Source of the DNA: an uncultured Riemerella sp.
Lineage (GTDB): Bacteria > Bacteroidota > Bacteroidia > Flavobacteriales > Weeksellaceae
Direction: 5' to 3'
Length of the DNA stretch: 7,085 nucleotides
Assembly (NCBI GenBank): GCA_938037185.1
Contig: CALHQK010000022.1
Coordinates: forward strand, 1-7,085
In this document: positions 1-6,251 of the stretch, piece by piece
Numbering within the stretch: the stretch's first letter is position 1
Layout: each line of letters opens with the position of its first letter
The notes under the pieces: generated by a model
Database searches by the model: none
What the model saw: the letters and a program-made list of their open reading frames with translations, nothing else
What the model was told of the DNA's origin: nothing
Program-made: the position numbers and the translations under genes

Positions 1-1
1 G

Positions 2-238
2 GCTGAATTAAAAAAATACGCTATCCAAGCAGTGGAACGATACAAGCAAAGTGGGTTTAAAGGTTCATTTGAAACCTTTGGACAGCCCGAAGTCAGTAAG
101 TGTGATATGGTCGAAATCCATGCATCAGATGGAAACAGCGGAGTTTATCTGGTAAAGAAAATAGAGATAGATTTTGGGATGAATGGCTACCGCCAGAAAA
201 TAGAACTGGGGCAACCGCTAACGATTAACGAGCAATGA
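2..238 (+). CDS. Phage tail hub protein, gpD-like (late control D / Mu gp44 type), C-terminal part only
   Basis: The reading frame is open from the first bases of the window, so this is the last 78 residues of a longer protein; a GTG at 32 is an internal Val codon, not a start. The visible part has the usual end of gpD/gp27-like hub proteins: a short helix rich in Ala and Lys, then a segment reading GSFETFGQPE, a 'Cys-Asp-Met-Val-Glu-Ile' strand, a 'Gly-Val-Tyr-Leu-Val-Lys-Lys' strand, and a final 'GYRQKIELG' strand. In this family the protein forms the ring that joins the tail tube to the central spike and baseplate. The stop codon overlaps the next start as ATGA, so translation is probably coupled to the spike gene. 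The assignment rests on this C-terminal pattern and on gene order; the N-terminal domains cannot be seen. Confidence 0.7.
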   Translation, partial: AELKKYAIQAVERYKQSGFKGSFETFGQPEVSKCDMVEIHASDGNSGVYLVKKIEIDFGMNGYRQKIELGQPLTINEQ

Positions 239-711
239 AAGAACTTTTACAAAAACTAACCGAAACAGGCGATGAAATTTACGCCAAAATTTGCGAAGTA
301 ACATCGGTAGATATAGAAAATCAGACAGCGGATTTACAGCCATTAGATGGTTCATCGCAGATTTTAGATGCATATCTACAAGTGGCAGAAAATGGTGTTT
401 TTGTAGAGCCTAAAATAGGCAGTTTAGTAGCCTGTGTGTTTGTGACCAAAGAGACTGCTATAGTAGTTAATCACTCTGAAATAAAGCAGTTTCAAATTAA
501 GATTGAAAAAACAGAGTTCAAGATAGATAAAGAGGGTTTTCTGCTTAAGAAAGAAAACGAAACATTAGCAAAGCTGATGGCAGACCTATTACAGGAAATC
601 CAGAAGATGAAATTTACCACTTATGCTGGCGGACCAACATTGACCCTGCTTAATAAACCGAAGTTTATTGAGATTGAAAACCGATTTAAAAAGTTTTTAA
701 AGGAAGATTAA
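235..711 (+). CDS. Baseplate central spike protein, gpV / Mu gp45-like
   Basis: This is a 158-residue protein lying directly after the hub gene, the place of the membrane-piercing spike in P2- and Mu-type tails. Residues about 15-82 look like the OB-fold of spike proteins: short strands reading YAKICEV, QTADLQPLDG and DAYLQVAENG, then 'EPKIGSLVACVFV' and 'ETAIVVNHSEI'. Residues about 84-108 alternate hydrophobic and charged residues, as in a short intertwined beta-helix. The rest (about 109-158) is a helix followed by 'YAGGPTLTLLNKPKF', an ending I associate with spike-like proteins of Bacteroidetes phages. It is shorter than P2 gpV (about 211 residues), and I see no HxH iron-binding tip. The ATG start overlaps the previous stop by four bases. 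Function is inferred from domain pattern and position. Confidence 0.62.
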   Translation: MKELLQKLTETGDEIYAKICEVTSVDIENQTADLQPLDGSSQILDAYLQVAENGVFVEPKIGSLVACVFVTKETAIVVNHSEIKQFQIKIEKTEFKIDKEGFLLKKENETLAKLMADLLQEIQKMKFTTYAGGPTLTLLNKPKFIEIENRFKKFLKED

Positions 712-723
712 ACCGAATTTAAC

Positions 724-960
724 ATGGCAAAAACAGGACTAAACATAGAAAGACTGCAAGGGAAAATAAAATTGGCTTGGCTTTCTCAAATGAACAATGA
801 AAATGGTGAAGACTATTTGGATAAAATGAGCAGAAGCCTTGCAAAGGCTATTGTGGAGGAAATATCGGAGCTTATTGTAGAAGTTCCAGCAGGTATAAAA
901 GTAAACACAACAGGAGGGGCTGGGCAAACCATAGAAATAAAAATTGCTGATTTAAGATAA
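724..960 (+). CDS. Small conserved-type tail/baseplate protein, function unknown
   Basis: This is a 78-residue protein between the spike and the gp25-like gene. The first 55 residues are predicted helical and amphipathic. They lead into a Gly-rich strand segment 'VPAGIKVNTTGGAGQTIEIK' (about residues 54-73). A helix followed by 'PAGI.V.T.G' recalls small proteins sitting next to spike genes in other tailed phages, but I cannot name the family. It starts 12 bases after the spike stop, and its TAA shares one base with the next ATG (TAATG). It is therefore firmly inside the tail operon and presumably works in baseplate or spike assembly. An opposite-strand reading frame over the same bases is a shadow. 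Confidence 0.6.
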   Translation: MAKTGLNIERLQGKIKLAWLSQMNNENGEDYLDKMSRSLAKAIVEEISELIVEVPAGIKVNTTGGAGQTIEIKIADLR

Positions 961-1250
961 TGAAAGATGTTTTGATAAAAGATTTTGAATTACAGATAGA
1001 TAATAATGGTGATTTTGAGATAGGCAATGCTGAAAATCAGTCTGTAGAAATGCTCCTGCTGAGTGGACAGGGTGAATGGAAAGAACACCCTGAAACAGGA
1101 TGTGATATTATATCGTCCAAACATGGGAATATAGACCGATTTTTAGACCGAAGAATAAGGGTGCAATTAGAGGCTGACAGCTTTCACATAGAAGCCTTAA
1201 AAATAACAGAAAAAGGACTACAGCTTAATGGACAATATAACACAATATAG
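960..1250 (+). CDS. Baseplate wedge protein, gp25 / gpW (Mu gp46)-like
   Basis: The protein has 96 residues and the layout of the gp25/gpW family, which forms the inner ring of the baseplate where sheath and wedge meet. An N-terminal 'DFELQIDNNGDFEIGN' matches the typical opening of family members. It is followed by a helix with 'QSVEMLLLSGQGEWKEHPETGCDI', corresponding to the conserved stretch before the loop. Next come a helix with many Arg residues (DRRIRVQLEADSF) and a final strand 'ITEKGLQLNGQY'. The Glu-Pro-Arg motif common in gp25 relatives is not present as such. The start shares one base with the previous stop, and the end overlaps the next gene by 23 bases. Neighbours on both sides (spike upstream, gpJ downstream) match the usual V-W-J-I order. 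Confidence 0.68.
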   Translation: MKDVLIKDFELQIDNNGDFEIGNAENQSVEMLLLSGQGEWKEHPETGCDIISSKHGNIDRFLDRRIRVQLEADSFHIEALKITEKGLQLNGQYNTI

Positions 1251-1533
1251 AGTATATGAAAATCAAAGCTGGCTGGATATATCCAATATTTTATATGGAA
1301 CCTCCGCACACGCTTACAGATTGGCACAAGAAAACAAATCATCTATCACAGAAGATGTGAAGGCAGGAACTATTATAAACTGTCCATTAGATTTAACAAG
1401 CAATAAGTTAGTGCTGCTCAGTATGGCATCATATAAGAGCAATCCTGCCACAGCAGTAATCCTGCCTCCAGAGGAGGAAAGATTAGAGGGTATCGGATAT
1501 TGGGTTATTCAAACAGATTTTAAAGTAAGTTAG
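1228..1533 (+). CDS. Tail protein X-like protein with a LysM-type domain
   Basis: The protein has 101 residues. The N-terminal 50 residues read as a LysM-like unit: 'YRVYENQSWLDISNILYGT' gives the first strand and helix, 'AYRLAQENKS' the second helix, and 'VKAGTIINCP' the closing strand. Phage tail protein X and related LysM proteins (for example T4 gp53-type) have this pattern and help hold the hub and baseplate wedges together. The C-terminal half is not recognisable. The chosen ATG lies inside the end of the previous gene (23-base overlap). I see no later in-frame Met before the LysM domain, so the overlap appears real. The gene ends four bases before the gpJ-like start. Confidence 0.62.
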   Translation: MDNITQYRVYENQSWLDISNILYGTSAHAYRLAQENKSSITEDVKAGTIINCPLDLTSNKLVLLSMASYKSNPATAVILPPEEERLEGIGYWVIQTDFKVS

Positions 1534-1536
1534 AAA

Positions 1537-2376
1537 ATGGCACGAAGTATAGAACAAATCAACAACGAAATCATCAAGGCGAAGGAATCAGAGCCAGCTC
1601 TTGTAGGGCTGACATCGACCAGCAAGGTGGCAATATGGAGGCTTTGGGCGTACATCACAGCGTTTGTGATTTACACGCTGGAGTTGATTTTTGACCAGCA
1701 CAAAGCGGAAGTCTTGGAGGCTTTAACTCAGCTAAAACCCCACACGGCACGCTGGTACAGAAACAAGGCATTAGCCTTTCAATACGGATTTGACTTAATC
1801 ACGGACACGGATAAATTCAATAATCAAGGATTTACCGAAGACCAAATTTCGGCTTCCAAAATTGTCAAATATTCTGCGGTTACTGAAGCAGACACAGAGA
1901 GCCGTCTCATTGTCAAGATTGCCACTGAACAGGGCGGAGAACTTCAGCCGATAAGTGTTGGACAAAAAGCATCTTTTGACGCCTATATGAACGAGATAAA
2001 AGACGCAGGGGTAAGGATTACGGTCATCAACTACCTTCCCGATATTCTCAAATTACAAATGAAAATCTACCGAGACCCTTTGGTTTTGGATGAAAACGGA
2101 CAAAGCATTATCACAGGGAAAAAGCCTGTAGAAGATGCCATTAAAGAGTATTTGAAGAATTTACCATTTGATGGAGAATTAGTCCTCGCGCACTTGGTGG
2201 ATGCTCTCCAGCAGGTAGAGGGCGTGAGGATTCCGCATATCATCCTCGCTGAAAGCAAATGGATAGATGCAGGAGTGAATGATTACGGCGGTTACGAAAC
2301 AATTGAGGTTAAGAAAATCCCTGTTTCGGGGTATTTCAAAATTGAAAACTTTAACAACATTGAATATGTGGTTTAA
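1537..2376 (+). CDS. Baseplate assembly protein J-like (gpJ / Mu gp47 type)
   Basis: This 279-residue protein fits the gpJ family, whose members form the wedge arms that carry the tail fibres and spread during contraction. The N-terminal 100 residues contain a long helical region with 'SKVAIWRLWAYI' and 'WYRNKALAFQYG', a form I associate with Bacteroidetes baseplate-J proteins. Residues about 138-165 (PISVGQKASFDAY ... GVRITVIN) match the core strand-helix-strand of the family. Residues about 197-233 (PVEDAIKEYLKNLPFDGE ... DALQQVEGVRIP) match the typical C-terminal helix pair ending in 'GV'. Length is close to P2 gpJ (about 302). It starts four bases after the LysM gene and overlaps the next gene by 11 bases. 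Confidence 0.8.
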   Translation: MARSIEQINNEIIKAKESEPALVGLTSTSKVAIWRLWAYITAFVIYTLELIFDQHKAEVLEALTQLKPHTARWYRNKALAFQYGFDLITDTDKFNNQGFTEDQISASKIVKYSAVTEADTESRLIVKIATEQGGELQPISVGQKASFDAYMNEIKDAGVRITVINYLPDILKLQMKIYRDPLVLDENGQSIITGKKPVEDAIKEYLKNLPFDGELVLAHLVDALQQVEGVRIPHIILAESKWIDAGVNDYGGYETIEVKKIPVSGYFKIENFNNIEYVV

Positions 2377-2827
2377 TCTGGACATTCCAAAATTGACAAG
2401 CCTTTTAACTCCGACTTTCCTCCGTAGGGAAAAGCTATCGGCATGGCTTCGGGCGCTTCATTATCCTTTGATAAAGATAGCTGATGATTTTAATATAAAC
2501 CGAAATGCCAATCTCTACAACCTCGCTCACAATGGACAGGTGTGCTACCTCCGCGCTGCGCTTAACGATAAGTTTGATGTTTCATTAAGGCGGATAAAGA
2601 TAACTGATGGGAACAGGTTTCAACGGCAGTATATCTATACCAGGGGAGAGCAAAAACCGAAGTTTTTGGGTACGATTTATCTCTATGAAAGAGCCGATTA
2701 TGGCGATACAGGAGTTGATTTTATCGTACTGGTTCCGAGAGGACTGCTGTATAATGAATTTGAAATGAAATACTTAATAGATTTTTATAAACTGGCAAGT
2801 AAACGCTATAAAATACAAGAATATTAA
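2366..2827 (+). CDS. Tail protein I-like baseplate protein
   Basis: I chose the ATG at 2366 (protein begins MWFNLDIP, 153 residues). The frame is open from 2279, but the extra 29 residues would come from inside gpJ and look like out-of-frame gpJ sequence. The remaining 11-base overlap with gpJ is normal for this operon. The protein starts with a short hydrophobic strand, then helices with 'LRREKLSAWLRALHYPL' and 'NLYNLAHNGQVCYLRAALNDKFD', and ends in beta strands and 'EFEMKYLIDFYKLASKRYKI'. The phrase 'GQVCYLRAALNDKFD' is of a type I associate with the protein following gpJ in Bacteroidetes phages. By order (V-W-J-I) it should play the role of gpI, joining wedge to tail fibre. Sequence similarity to classical gpI is not obvious. 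Confidence 0.6.
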   Translation: MWFNLDIPKLTSLLTPTFLRREKLSAWLRALHYPLIKIADDFNINRNANLYNLAHNGQVCYLRAALNDKFDVSLRRIKITDGNRFQRQYIYTRGEQKPKFLGTIYLYERADYGDTGVDFIVLVPRGLLYNEFEMKYLIDFYKLASKRYKIQEY

Positions 2828-2828
2828 C

Positions 2829-3650
2829 ATGAATGTAGTAAGATACAAACAAACAGGAGGGTTTCCGCTGGATACCAATAATCTGGATTTTCTGCAAAGT
2901 TCTTTCCATATCCTCAATATGCTGGGGAATTTGGCTGGTGATATGGTGGTTATTTCGGGCTGTGAAATCACAGGAAATACAGTGAGTAACGGAGTGGTCT
3001 ATGTGAACAAAGAAGTATTGGAGTTCAGAGGCGGAAGTCTTTCGGCAAATGTCTTTATCAAAGAAGAGGCTGTATCAGGAACTTTTGAAGATGGTTCATT
3101 TAAACCCATTGAGATTACACGATATGTAACATTCGGAAGCTCTACACCTGATAAAACCTTTAAATGGGAAGATTTTAAGCGTGTAGATAATCTGATACAA
3201 CAAGGAGTAAAAAACGCTGATTTTGAGAAAAGAATTAAAGCGCTGGAAAACAAGAAAAGCCCTGTGCCGATTGGCTTAATCGCTATCTGGGGGAAACCAG
3301 CCAGCGAACCTATACCAGAGGGCTGGAGAGAATGCACCGACCTTAGGGGAAGAATGCCTCTAGGCTGGAATCCAGATGATGCTGATTTTAGCGAACTACT
3401 AAAAAATGCTGGAGAAAAGACACACCAGCTGACCATTGCCGAAATGCCTACTCATAGCCATCAGCAAGGTTCAGAGTCCTTATACAATCATTTTGGCGGC
3501 GGAAGTTCTGTTGGCGGAAGAACCTATCCAATGGGAGATAATGGCTCGTTCCAAAGACAGAACACCTCCAATGCAGGAGGCAATAAGCCTCACAACAATA
3601 TGCCTCCATATAGAATTATTAAATTCATCGAGTTTATAGGGTTTGATTAA
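2829..3650 (+). CDS. Tail fibre / tail-collar domain protein
   Basis: The protein has 273 residues and begins one base after the previous stop. Residues 1-120 form a beta-rich attachment part (opening MNVVRYKQTGGFPLDTN), which I read as the baseplate-binding base of Bacteroidetes fibres. Residues about 121-142 form a short charged helix, probably a trimeric coiled coil. Residues about 147-265 are a phage tail-collar type receptor-binding module: 'PIGLIAIWG', 'PEGWRECTDLRGRMPLGWN', 'GEKTHQLTIAEMPTHSH' and 'KPHNNMPPYRII'. His209 and His211 form an HxH motif of the kind that binds a metal ion along the trimer axis in T4 gp12-like tips. The Gly- and Ser-rich loop between them (about 212-250) is probably the variable receptor-contact surface. 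A 145-codon reading frame on the opposite strand is a shadow. Confidence 0.78.
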   Translation: MNVVRYKQTGGFPLDTNNLDFLQSSFHILNMLGNLAGDMVVISGCEITGNTVSNGVVYVNKEVLEFRGGSLSANVFIKEEAVSGTFEDGSFKPIEITRYVTFGSSTPDKTFKWEDFKRVDNLIQQGVKNADFEKRIKALENKKSPVPIGLIAIWGKPASEPIPEGWRECTDLRGRMPLGWNPDDADFSELLKNAGEKTHQLTIAEMPTHSHQQGSESLYNHFGGGSSVGGRTYPMGDNGSFQRQNTSNAGGNKPHNNMPPYRIIKFIEFIGFD

Positions 3651-3661
3651 AATTTAAGACT

Positions 3662-3943
3662 ATGGCAAAAACAGCAATAAATACAATAAAACAGTGGTTT
3701 AAAACAGGTTTAAAGCCTACACAAGACCAATTCTGGAACTGGATGGACTCCTATTGGCACAAGGATGAACTTATACCGCAGGACAAAATCCAAGACCTTA
3801 GTACCGCGCTTTCTGGTAAGGCAGATGCCGACCAGTTGGAAAATAAAGCTAATGCAGATGCTACGGGATTGACACAGGAGCAGATAGAAGAATGGAGAAA
3901 AATCCTCATTAAACCCACAGCATCGGGAAAATCTTTTGAATAA
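3662..3943 (+). CDS. Short fibre-associated protein of a Bacteroidetes phage type
   Basis: The protein has 93 residues. Its first 40 residues (MAKTAINTIKQWFKTGLKPT, then QFWNWMDSYWHKDELIP) form an aromatic-rich, helical segment of a kind I remember as the beginning of many fibre-like proteins in Bacteroidetes phages. It is followed by 'IQDLSTALSGKADADQLENKANADATGLT', a heptad-like stretch typical of trimeric fibre shafts, and 'EQIEEWRKIL'. In such proteins the N-terminal part is thought to anchor fibres to the tail; here it ends after 93 residues, and a separate long fibre gene follows 20 bases later. It may be an adaptor between baseplate and fibre, or the split-off front of a formerly longer fibre. 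Start context and spacing (11 bases after the collar gene) are consistent with the operon. Confidence 0.6.
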   Translation: MAKTAINTIKQWFKTGLKPTQDQFWNWMDSYWHKDELIPQDKIQDLSTALSGKADADQLENKANADATGLTQEQIEEWRKILIKPTASGKSFE

Positions 3944-3963
3944 TAACATTAAATATATAACAT

Positions 3964-5670
3964 ATGAGATTCGTAGAATTACAGACAAGACCTCTAACAG
4001 AGGCAGCGCCAGCGCCCGGAACAATTATCACAGAAAAAGACACACTAATCGCACATCAGGTATCGGCAACTGAAGCCGATTTGTATGTAACTGATGACAA
4101 GGGAAAAGCCTTGAAAGTAAGAGCGGGAAGCACACAATCCAGCGGAGGCGGAGGAACAACTCCACCTATCAAAGATGTGCTCACCGCAGGTAATGATTTG
4201 GATGGTAAACATTTTGAAGGAGTATTAAAGTCTATAGATGCAGATGTCCCTAATAATGTATCTTCAACATTTTATTCAGATAGGGATAATGTTTCTTATA
4301 GGAGAACTACTAACGATGAAAATACTTCTTTTGAGGTAGGTACAAGAGGAGTATCTTTTAATAGTAATAACTCTTCTACAAACGAAACTACTGCTTTTGA
4401 AGCTACTCACTCATTGAGGTATAATAAGAATAATAATCATTCAGATATAAGTTTAGAGGCAAGTGATTTCTCTTTAAAATACGGTATTTCAGGTAGAATG
4501 ACTCCTGGTGATAATATGGAATTTATAGTGGAGAAAGAAAGAGCCTCTTATACTATTCCTTATCGTGACCCAATGAATCCAATGGCTCCTCCTATGCCTT
4601 TGAGGTATGAAGTAAATGCCGCAGGTATTAAAGCAGATAAGTATTTAAAACCTACCCAAGACGAGCAATATGTGCAGAAAAAATATGTGGATGGTTTGTT
4701 AGATGGAAAACCTGAGGTTACTATTGACCGCATGTATTTGAATTATGCTGGAAAATTAGCCGTAGACATCACTGTCACAGGCATGGGAAGCAAAGCATCA
4801 GATTCCGCAGCGTTCCAGCATTCCAGCATACAAACATATATCAGCAACGGAAAAGGGTCGGCTAATGTAGCACAAGGTTTTAGCTTTAGTTCAGGAAGTG
4901 GTGCTGTTATCCAAATTACAGACAGTGATACCGAAACAGGAGTATGCAAGGCACATATTGAGATGGAATCTTCTGTACTTTCAAAATGGGGAAGCGCAAC
5001 AGGAGATGTTTTATCCAATACCTATATACGGTTTACTTATGTGCCTGAAGCATTGTCCGGCCCAAGCACTTGGGCTAAATCTAGAAGGACTTATTATGGA
5101 GAAAAATACACTGAAGGACAGGCAGGAGTTGTGGATTATAAATTTAAATCAGGAAAGCAGTCTCTACTGATTACATCTACAGAAGAATACAAAATGTTTG
5201 CCTTGGATAACACCATGTTTGATGTAGAAAATCCTACCAAGTCACTATTCCATAATAATTTTGGAGATGGTGCTCCTCTAGTGTCTCACGATATATATTC
5301 AGGGAATATTCTTGCCGACAACAGAATAATGCCTAATCCTACACCTGGGCAGGTTACAGACTGGGAGCTGACACTAAGGCTGAGCGGCAACAATATAGAT
5401 GCCCTTAACACTAATGGTTATAGAGCGGTGATATACGATGCTGAAAACAATCCATTGGATGAAGTTCCTGTATTTTCTTTTACAGGAGGAGCATCTCCTG
5501 CACCAGCCCACGATGTTAAAGTAACGCTTAGAACAGTTAATTATTTTAAAAACATTGTAGGAAACAAAAGAGGGTTTAAATTAGGAATCAGATGTCACAA
5601 TGCCAACTCTGGACTTGATATTAATTTTGAGCTTAAGCATATTAGGAGAATCAGTCACTCTGTGGCATAG
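3964..5670 (+). CDS. Long tail fibre, probable receptor-binding protein
   Basis: The protein has 568 residues. Residues 1-54 form a beta-rich cap with 'PAPGTIITEKDTLIA' and 'DLYVTDDKGKALKV', followed by a Ser/Gly linker (about 56-66). Residues about 79-250 are polar, rich in Asn, Ser and Thr in short repeating strands, as in a fibrous beta shaft. They include an unusual Met/Pro-rich stretch near residue 203 (PMNPMAPPMP) and a joint 'YLKPTQDEQYVQKKYVDG' at about 228-245, of the kind seen at trimer joints in phage fibres. Residues about 247-568 form a large beta-rich C-terminal part with no hydrolase motif that I recognise, presumably binding a surface glycan or protein. The DNA for the shaft is clearly more AT-rich (about 30% GC in 4261-4500) than for the C-terminal part (about 45% in 4741-4860). 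A UUCG-capped hairpin follows the stop. Confidence 0.7.
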   Translation: MRFVELQTRPLTEAAPAPGTIITEKDTLIAHQVSATEADLYVTDDKGKALKVRAGSTQSSGGGGTTPPIKDVLTAGNDLDGKHFEGVLKSIDADVPNNVSSTFYSDRDNVSYRRTTNDENTSFEVGTRGVSFNSNNSSTNETTAFEATHSLRYNKNNNHSDISLEASDFSLKYGISGRMTPGDNMEFIVEKERASYTIPYRDPMNPMAPPMPLRYEVNAAGIKADKYLKPTQDEQYVQKKYVDGLLDGKPEVTIDRMYLNYAGKLAVDITVTGMGSKASDSAAFQHSSIQTYISNGKGSANVAQGFSFSSGSGAVIQITDSDTETGVCKAHIEMESSVLSKWGSATGDVLSNTYIRFTYVPEALSGPSTWAKSRRTYYGEKYTEGQAGVVDYKFKSGKQSLLITSTEEYKMFALDNTMFDVENPTKSLFHNNFGDGAPLVSHDIYSGNILADNRIMPNPTPGQVTDWELTLRLSGNNIDALNTNGYRAVIYDAENNPLDEVPVFSFTGGASPAPAHDVKVTLRTVNYFKNIVGNKRGFKLGIRCHNANSGLDINFELKHIRRISHSVA

Positions 5671-5680
5671 AATGACAATA

Positions 5681-5705
5681 CCAGCGTCTTCGGGCGCTGG
5701 GTTTT
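5681..5705 (+). terminator. UUCG-capped hairpin after the fibre gene, weak intrinsic terminator
   Basis: CCAGCGTC (5681-5688) pairs with GGCGCTGG (5693-5700) over eight pairs, one of them G-U, and closes on a TTCG loop, one of the most stable RNA tetraloops. Only four T residues follow (5702-5705), so termination may be partial. The hairpin starts ten bases after the fibre stop. The next gene starts 18 bases downstream of the stem, too close for a separate promoter, so read-through or an RNA-processing role is likely. Confidence 0.65.
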
Positions 5706-5718
5706 AAAAGAAAGAATT

Positions 5719-6081
5719 ATGAATGAATTTATAAATGAACATATTTTACCGCATTTCGGGACTTTCATTTCCGCAGTGCTGACGGGGTTGGCGGGGTTTA
5801 TCTTTGGAAAGCGGAAGCAAAAAGCAGAAACCGAATCTATTGAAGTCAATAATGACACGGTAGAGATTGGCAACGCTGACAAGCTGGTAAGAGTCTATAA
5901 AGATACTTTGGATGACCTGCAGACCCGATATGAGGCGAAGTTTAAGGAAATCACAGGACTTTATGAAGACAAAATTAAGCTCTTGCAAGATGAAATCACC
6001 ATTTTGAAGAGAAGCATCAAGCAGTTGAAAGAAGAAAATATACTGCTTCGGCAAAGGCTCAAAGAAAACAATTTAGAGTAA
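5719..6081 (+). CDS. Membrane-anchored coiled-coil protein, possible holin or lysis accessory
   Basis: The protein has 120 residues. Residues about 12-30 (HFGTFISAVLTGLAGFIFG) are one hydrophobic membrane segment, followed by a strongly basic 'KRKQK'. By the positive-inside rule this puts the long C-terminal part in the cytoplasm. Residues about 53-117 are a nearly uninterrupted charged heptad pattern (for example KDTLDDLQTRYEAKFKEI and QLKEENILLRQRLKEN), so the protein should oligomerise through a coiled coil. Small one-membrane-segment proteins behind the fibre genes are often lysis proteins, and I associate this shape with Bacteroidetes prophages, but there is no endolysin next to it in this window. 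A structural or exclusion role is also possible. It sits between two hairpins and has no obvious promoter of its own. Confidence 0.6.
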   Translation: MNEFINEHILPHFGTFISAVLTGLAGFIFGKRKQKAETESIEVNNDTVEIGNADKLVRVYKDTLDDLQTRYEAKFKEITGLYEDKIKLLQDEITILKRSIKQLKEENILLRQRLKENNLE

Positions 6082-6122
6082 AATCCTCTGGAGGAAAGGA
6101 TTAAAAATGTCCTCCGCTTTTT

Positions 6123-6216
6123 AAAAACTTTCTCAGGGTATTTTAAAAACAACAAGCACGAAGCTACGGAGGACAAAAAGTCTTCTGTACTTCGTGCTTG
6201 TTGTTTACCCTGAGAA
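6123..6216 (-). ncRNA. Candidate minus-strand structured small RNA made of the long hairpin
   Basis: Three signals line up on the minus strand: a TTG-N21-TATATTTG promoter ending at 6220, an expected start a few bases further at about 6212-6216, and the 37-bp hairpin ending at 6130 with a T5 run at 6127-6123. A transcript of about 90 bases would be almost entirely double-stranded and would be antisense to the leader of the gene at 6257. This is inference from arrangement. TAnnTTTG boxes are common by chance in AT-rich gaps, and the same hairpin could simply insulate the two neighbouring transcripts or be a palindromic mobile element. Confidence 0.33.
6130..6216. repeat. Long imperfect inverted repeat (37-bp hairpin)
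   Basis: Three nested helices were read directly from the sequence. The outer 11 bp pair TTCTCAGGGTA (6130-6140) with TACCCTGAGAA (6206-6216). The middle 16 bp pair AACAACAAGCACGAAG (6148-6163) with 6190-6205. The inner 10 bp, including two G-T pairs, join TACGGAGGAC (6165-6174) to GTCTTCTGTA (6180-6189). The loop is AAAAA (6175-6179). Only a seven-base bulge (6141-6147) and one extra C (6164) interrupt the left arm; the right arm is continuous. The structure fills half of the 175-base gap between the membrane protein and the thymidylate-synthase-like gene. On the minus strand it is followed by T5; on the plus strand no T run follows. Confidence 0.95.
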
Positions 6217-6219
6217 TTG

Positions 6220-6251
6220 CAAATATAAGAACTAATAACCATTAAAACCAA
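6220..6251 (-). promoter_or_regulatory. Bacteroidetes-type promoter (TTG-N21-TAnnTTTG) on the minus strand
   Basis: Read on the minus strand, TTG (6251-6249) is followed after 21 bases by TATATTTG (6227-6220). This fits the TTTG/TTG -33 and TAnnTTTG -7 elements of Bacteroidetes sigma-ABfA promoters, with spacing inside the usual 17-23. It points into the long hairpin, away from the gene at 6257. The match is full at the -7 box, but such boxes arise easily in AT-rich sequence. Confidence 0.4.

Noticed and set aside
32..238. A 68-aa gene starting at the GTG at 32
   Set aside because: The frame is open to the window edge, and the residues before the GTG (AELKKYAIQAV) continue the same helix, so it is the end of a longer gpD-like gene.
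2279..2365. Upstream ATG at 2279 for the gpI-like gene
   Set aside because: It would overlap gpJ by almost 100 bases, and the extra residues are an out-of-frame reading of conserved gpJ sequence; ATG at 2366 gives a normal short overlap.
2999..3436. 145-codon open frame on the minus strand
   Set aside because: It lies entirely within the tail-collar fibre gene, whose plus-strand domains are recognisable; the opposite frame shows no family pattern.
2829..5670. Diversity-generating retroelement acting on the fibre genes
   Set aside because: I see no reverse transcriptase, no repeated template/variable pair and no C-type-lectin-like ending in the window.
6107..6124. Five-codon frame (MSSAF) with AAAGGA six bases before its ATG, as a leader peptide
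   Set aside because: Bacteroidetes rarely depend on Shine-Dalgarno pairing, the purine run is explained by the hairpin arm 6090-6095, and the peptide has no regulatory codon run.
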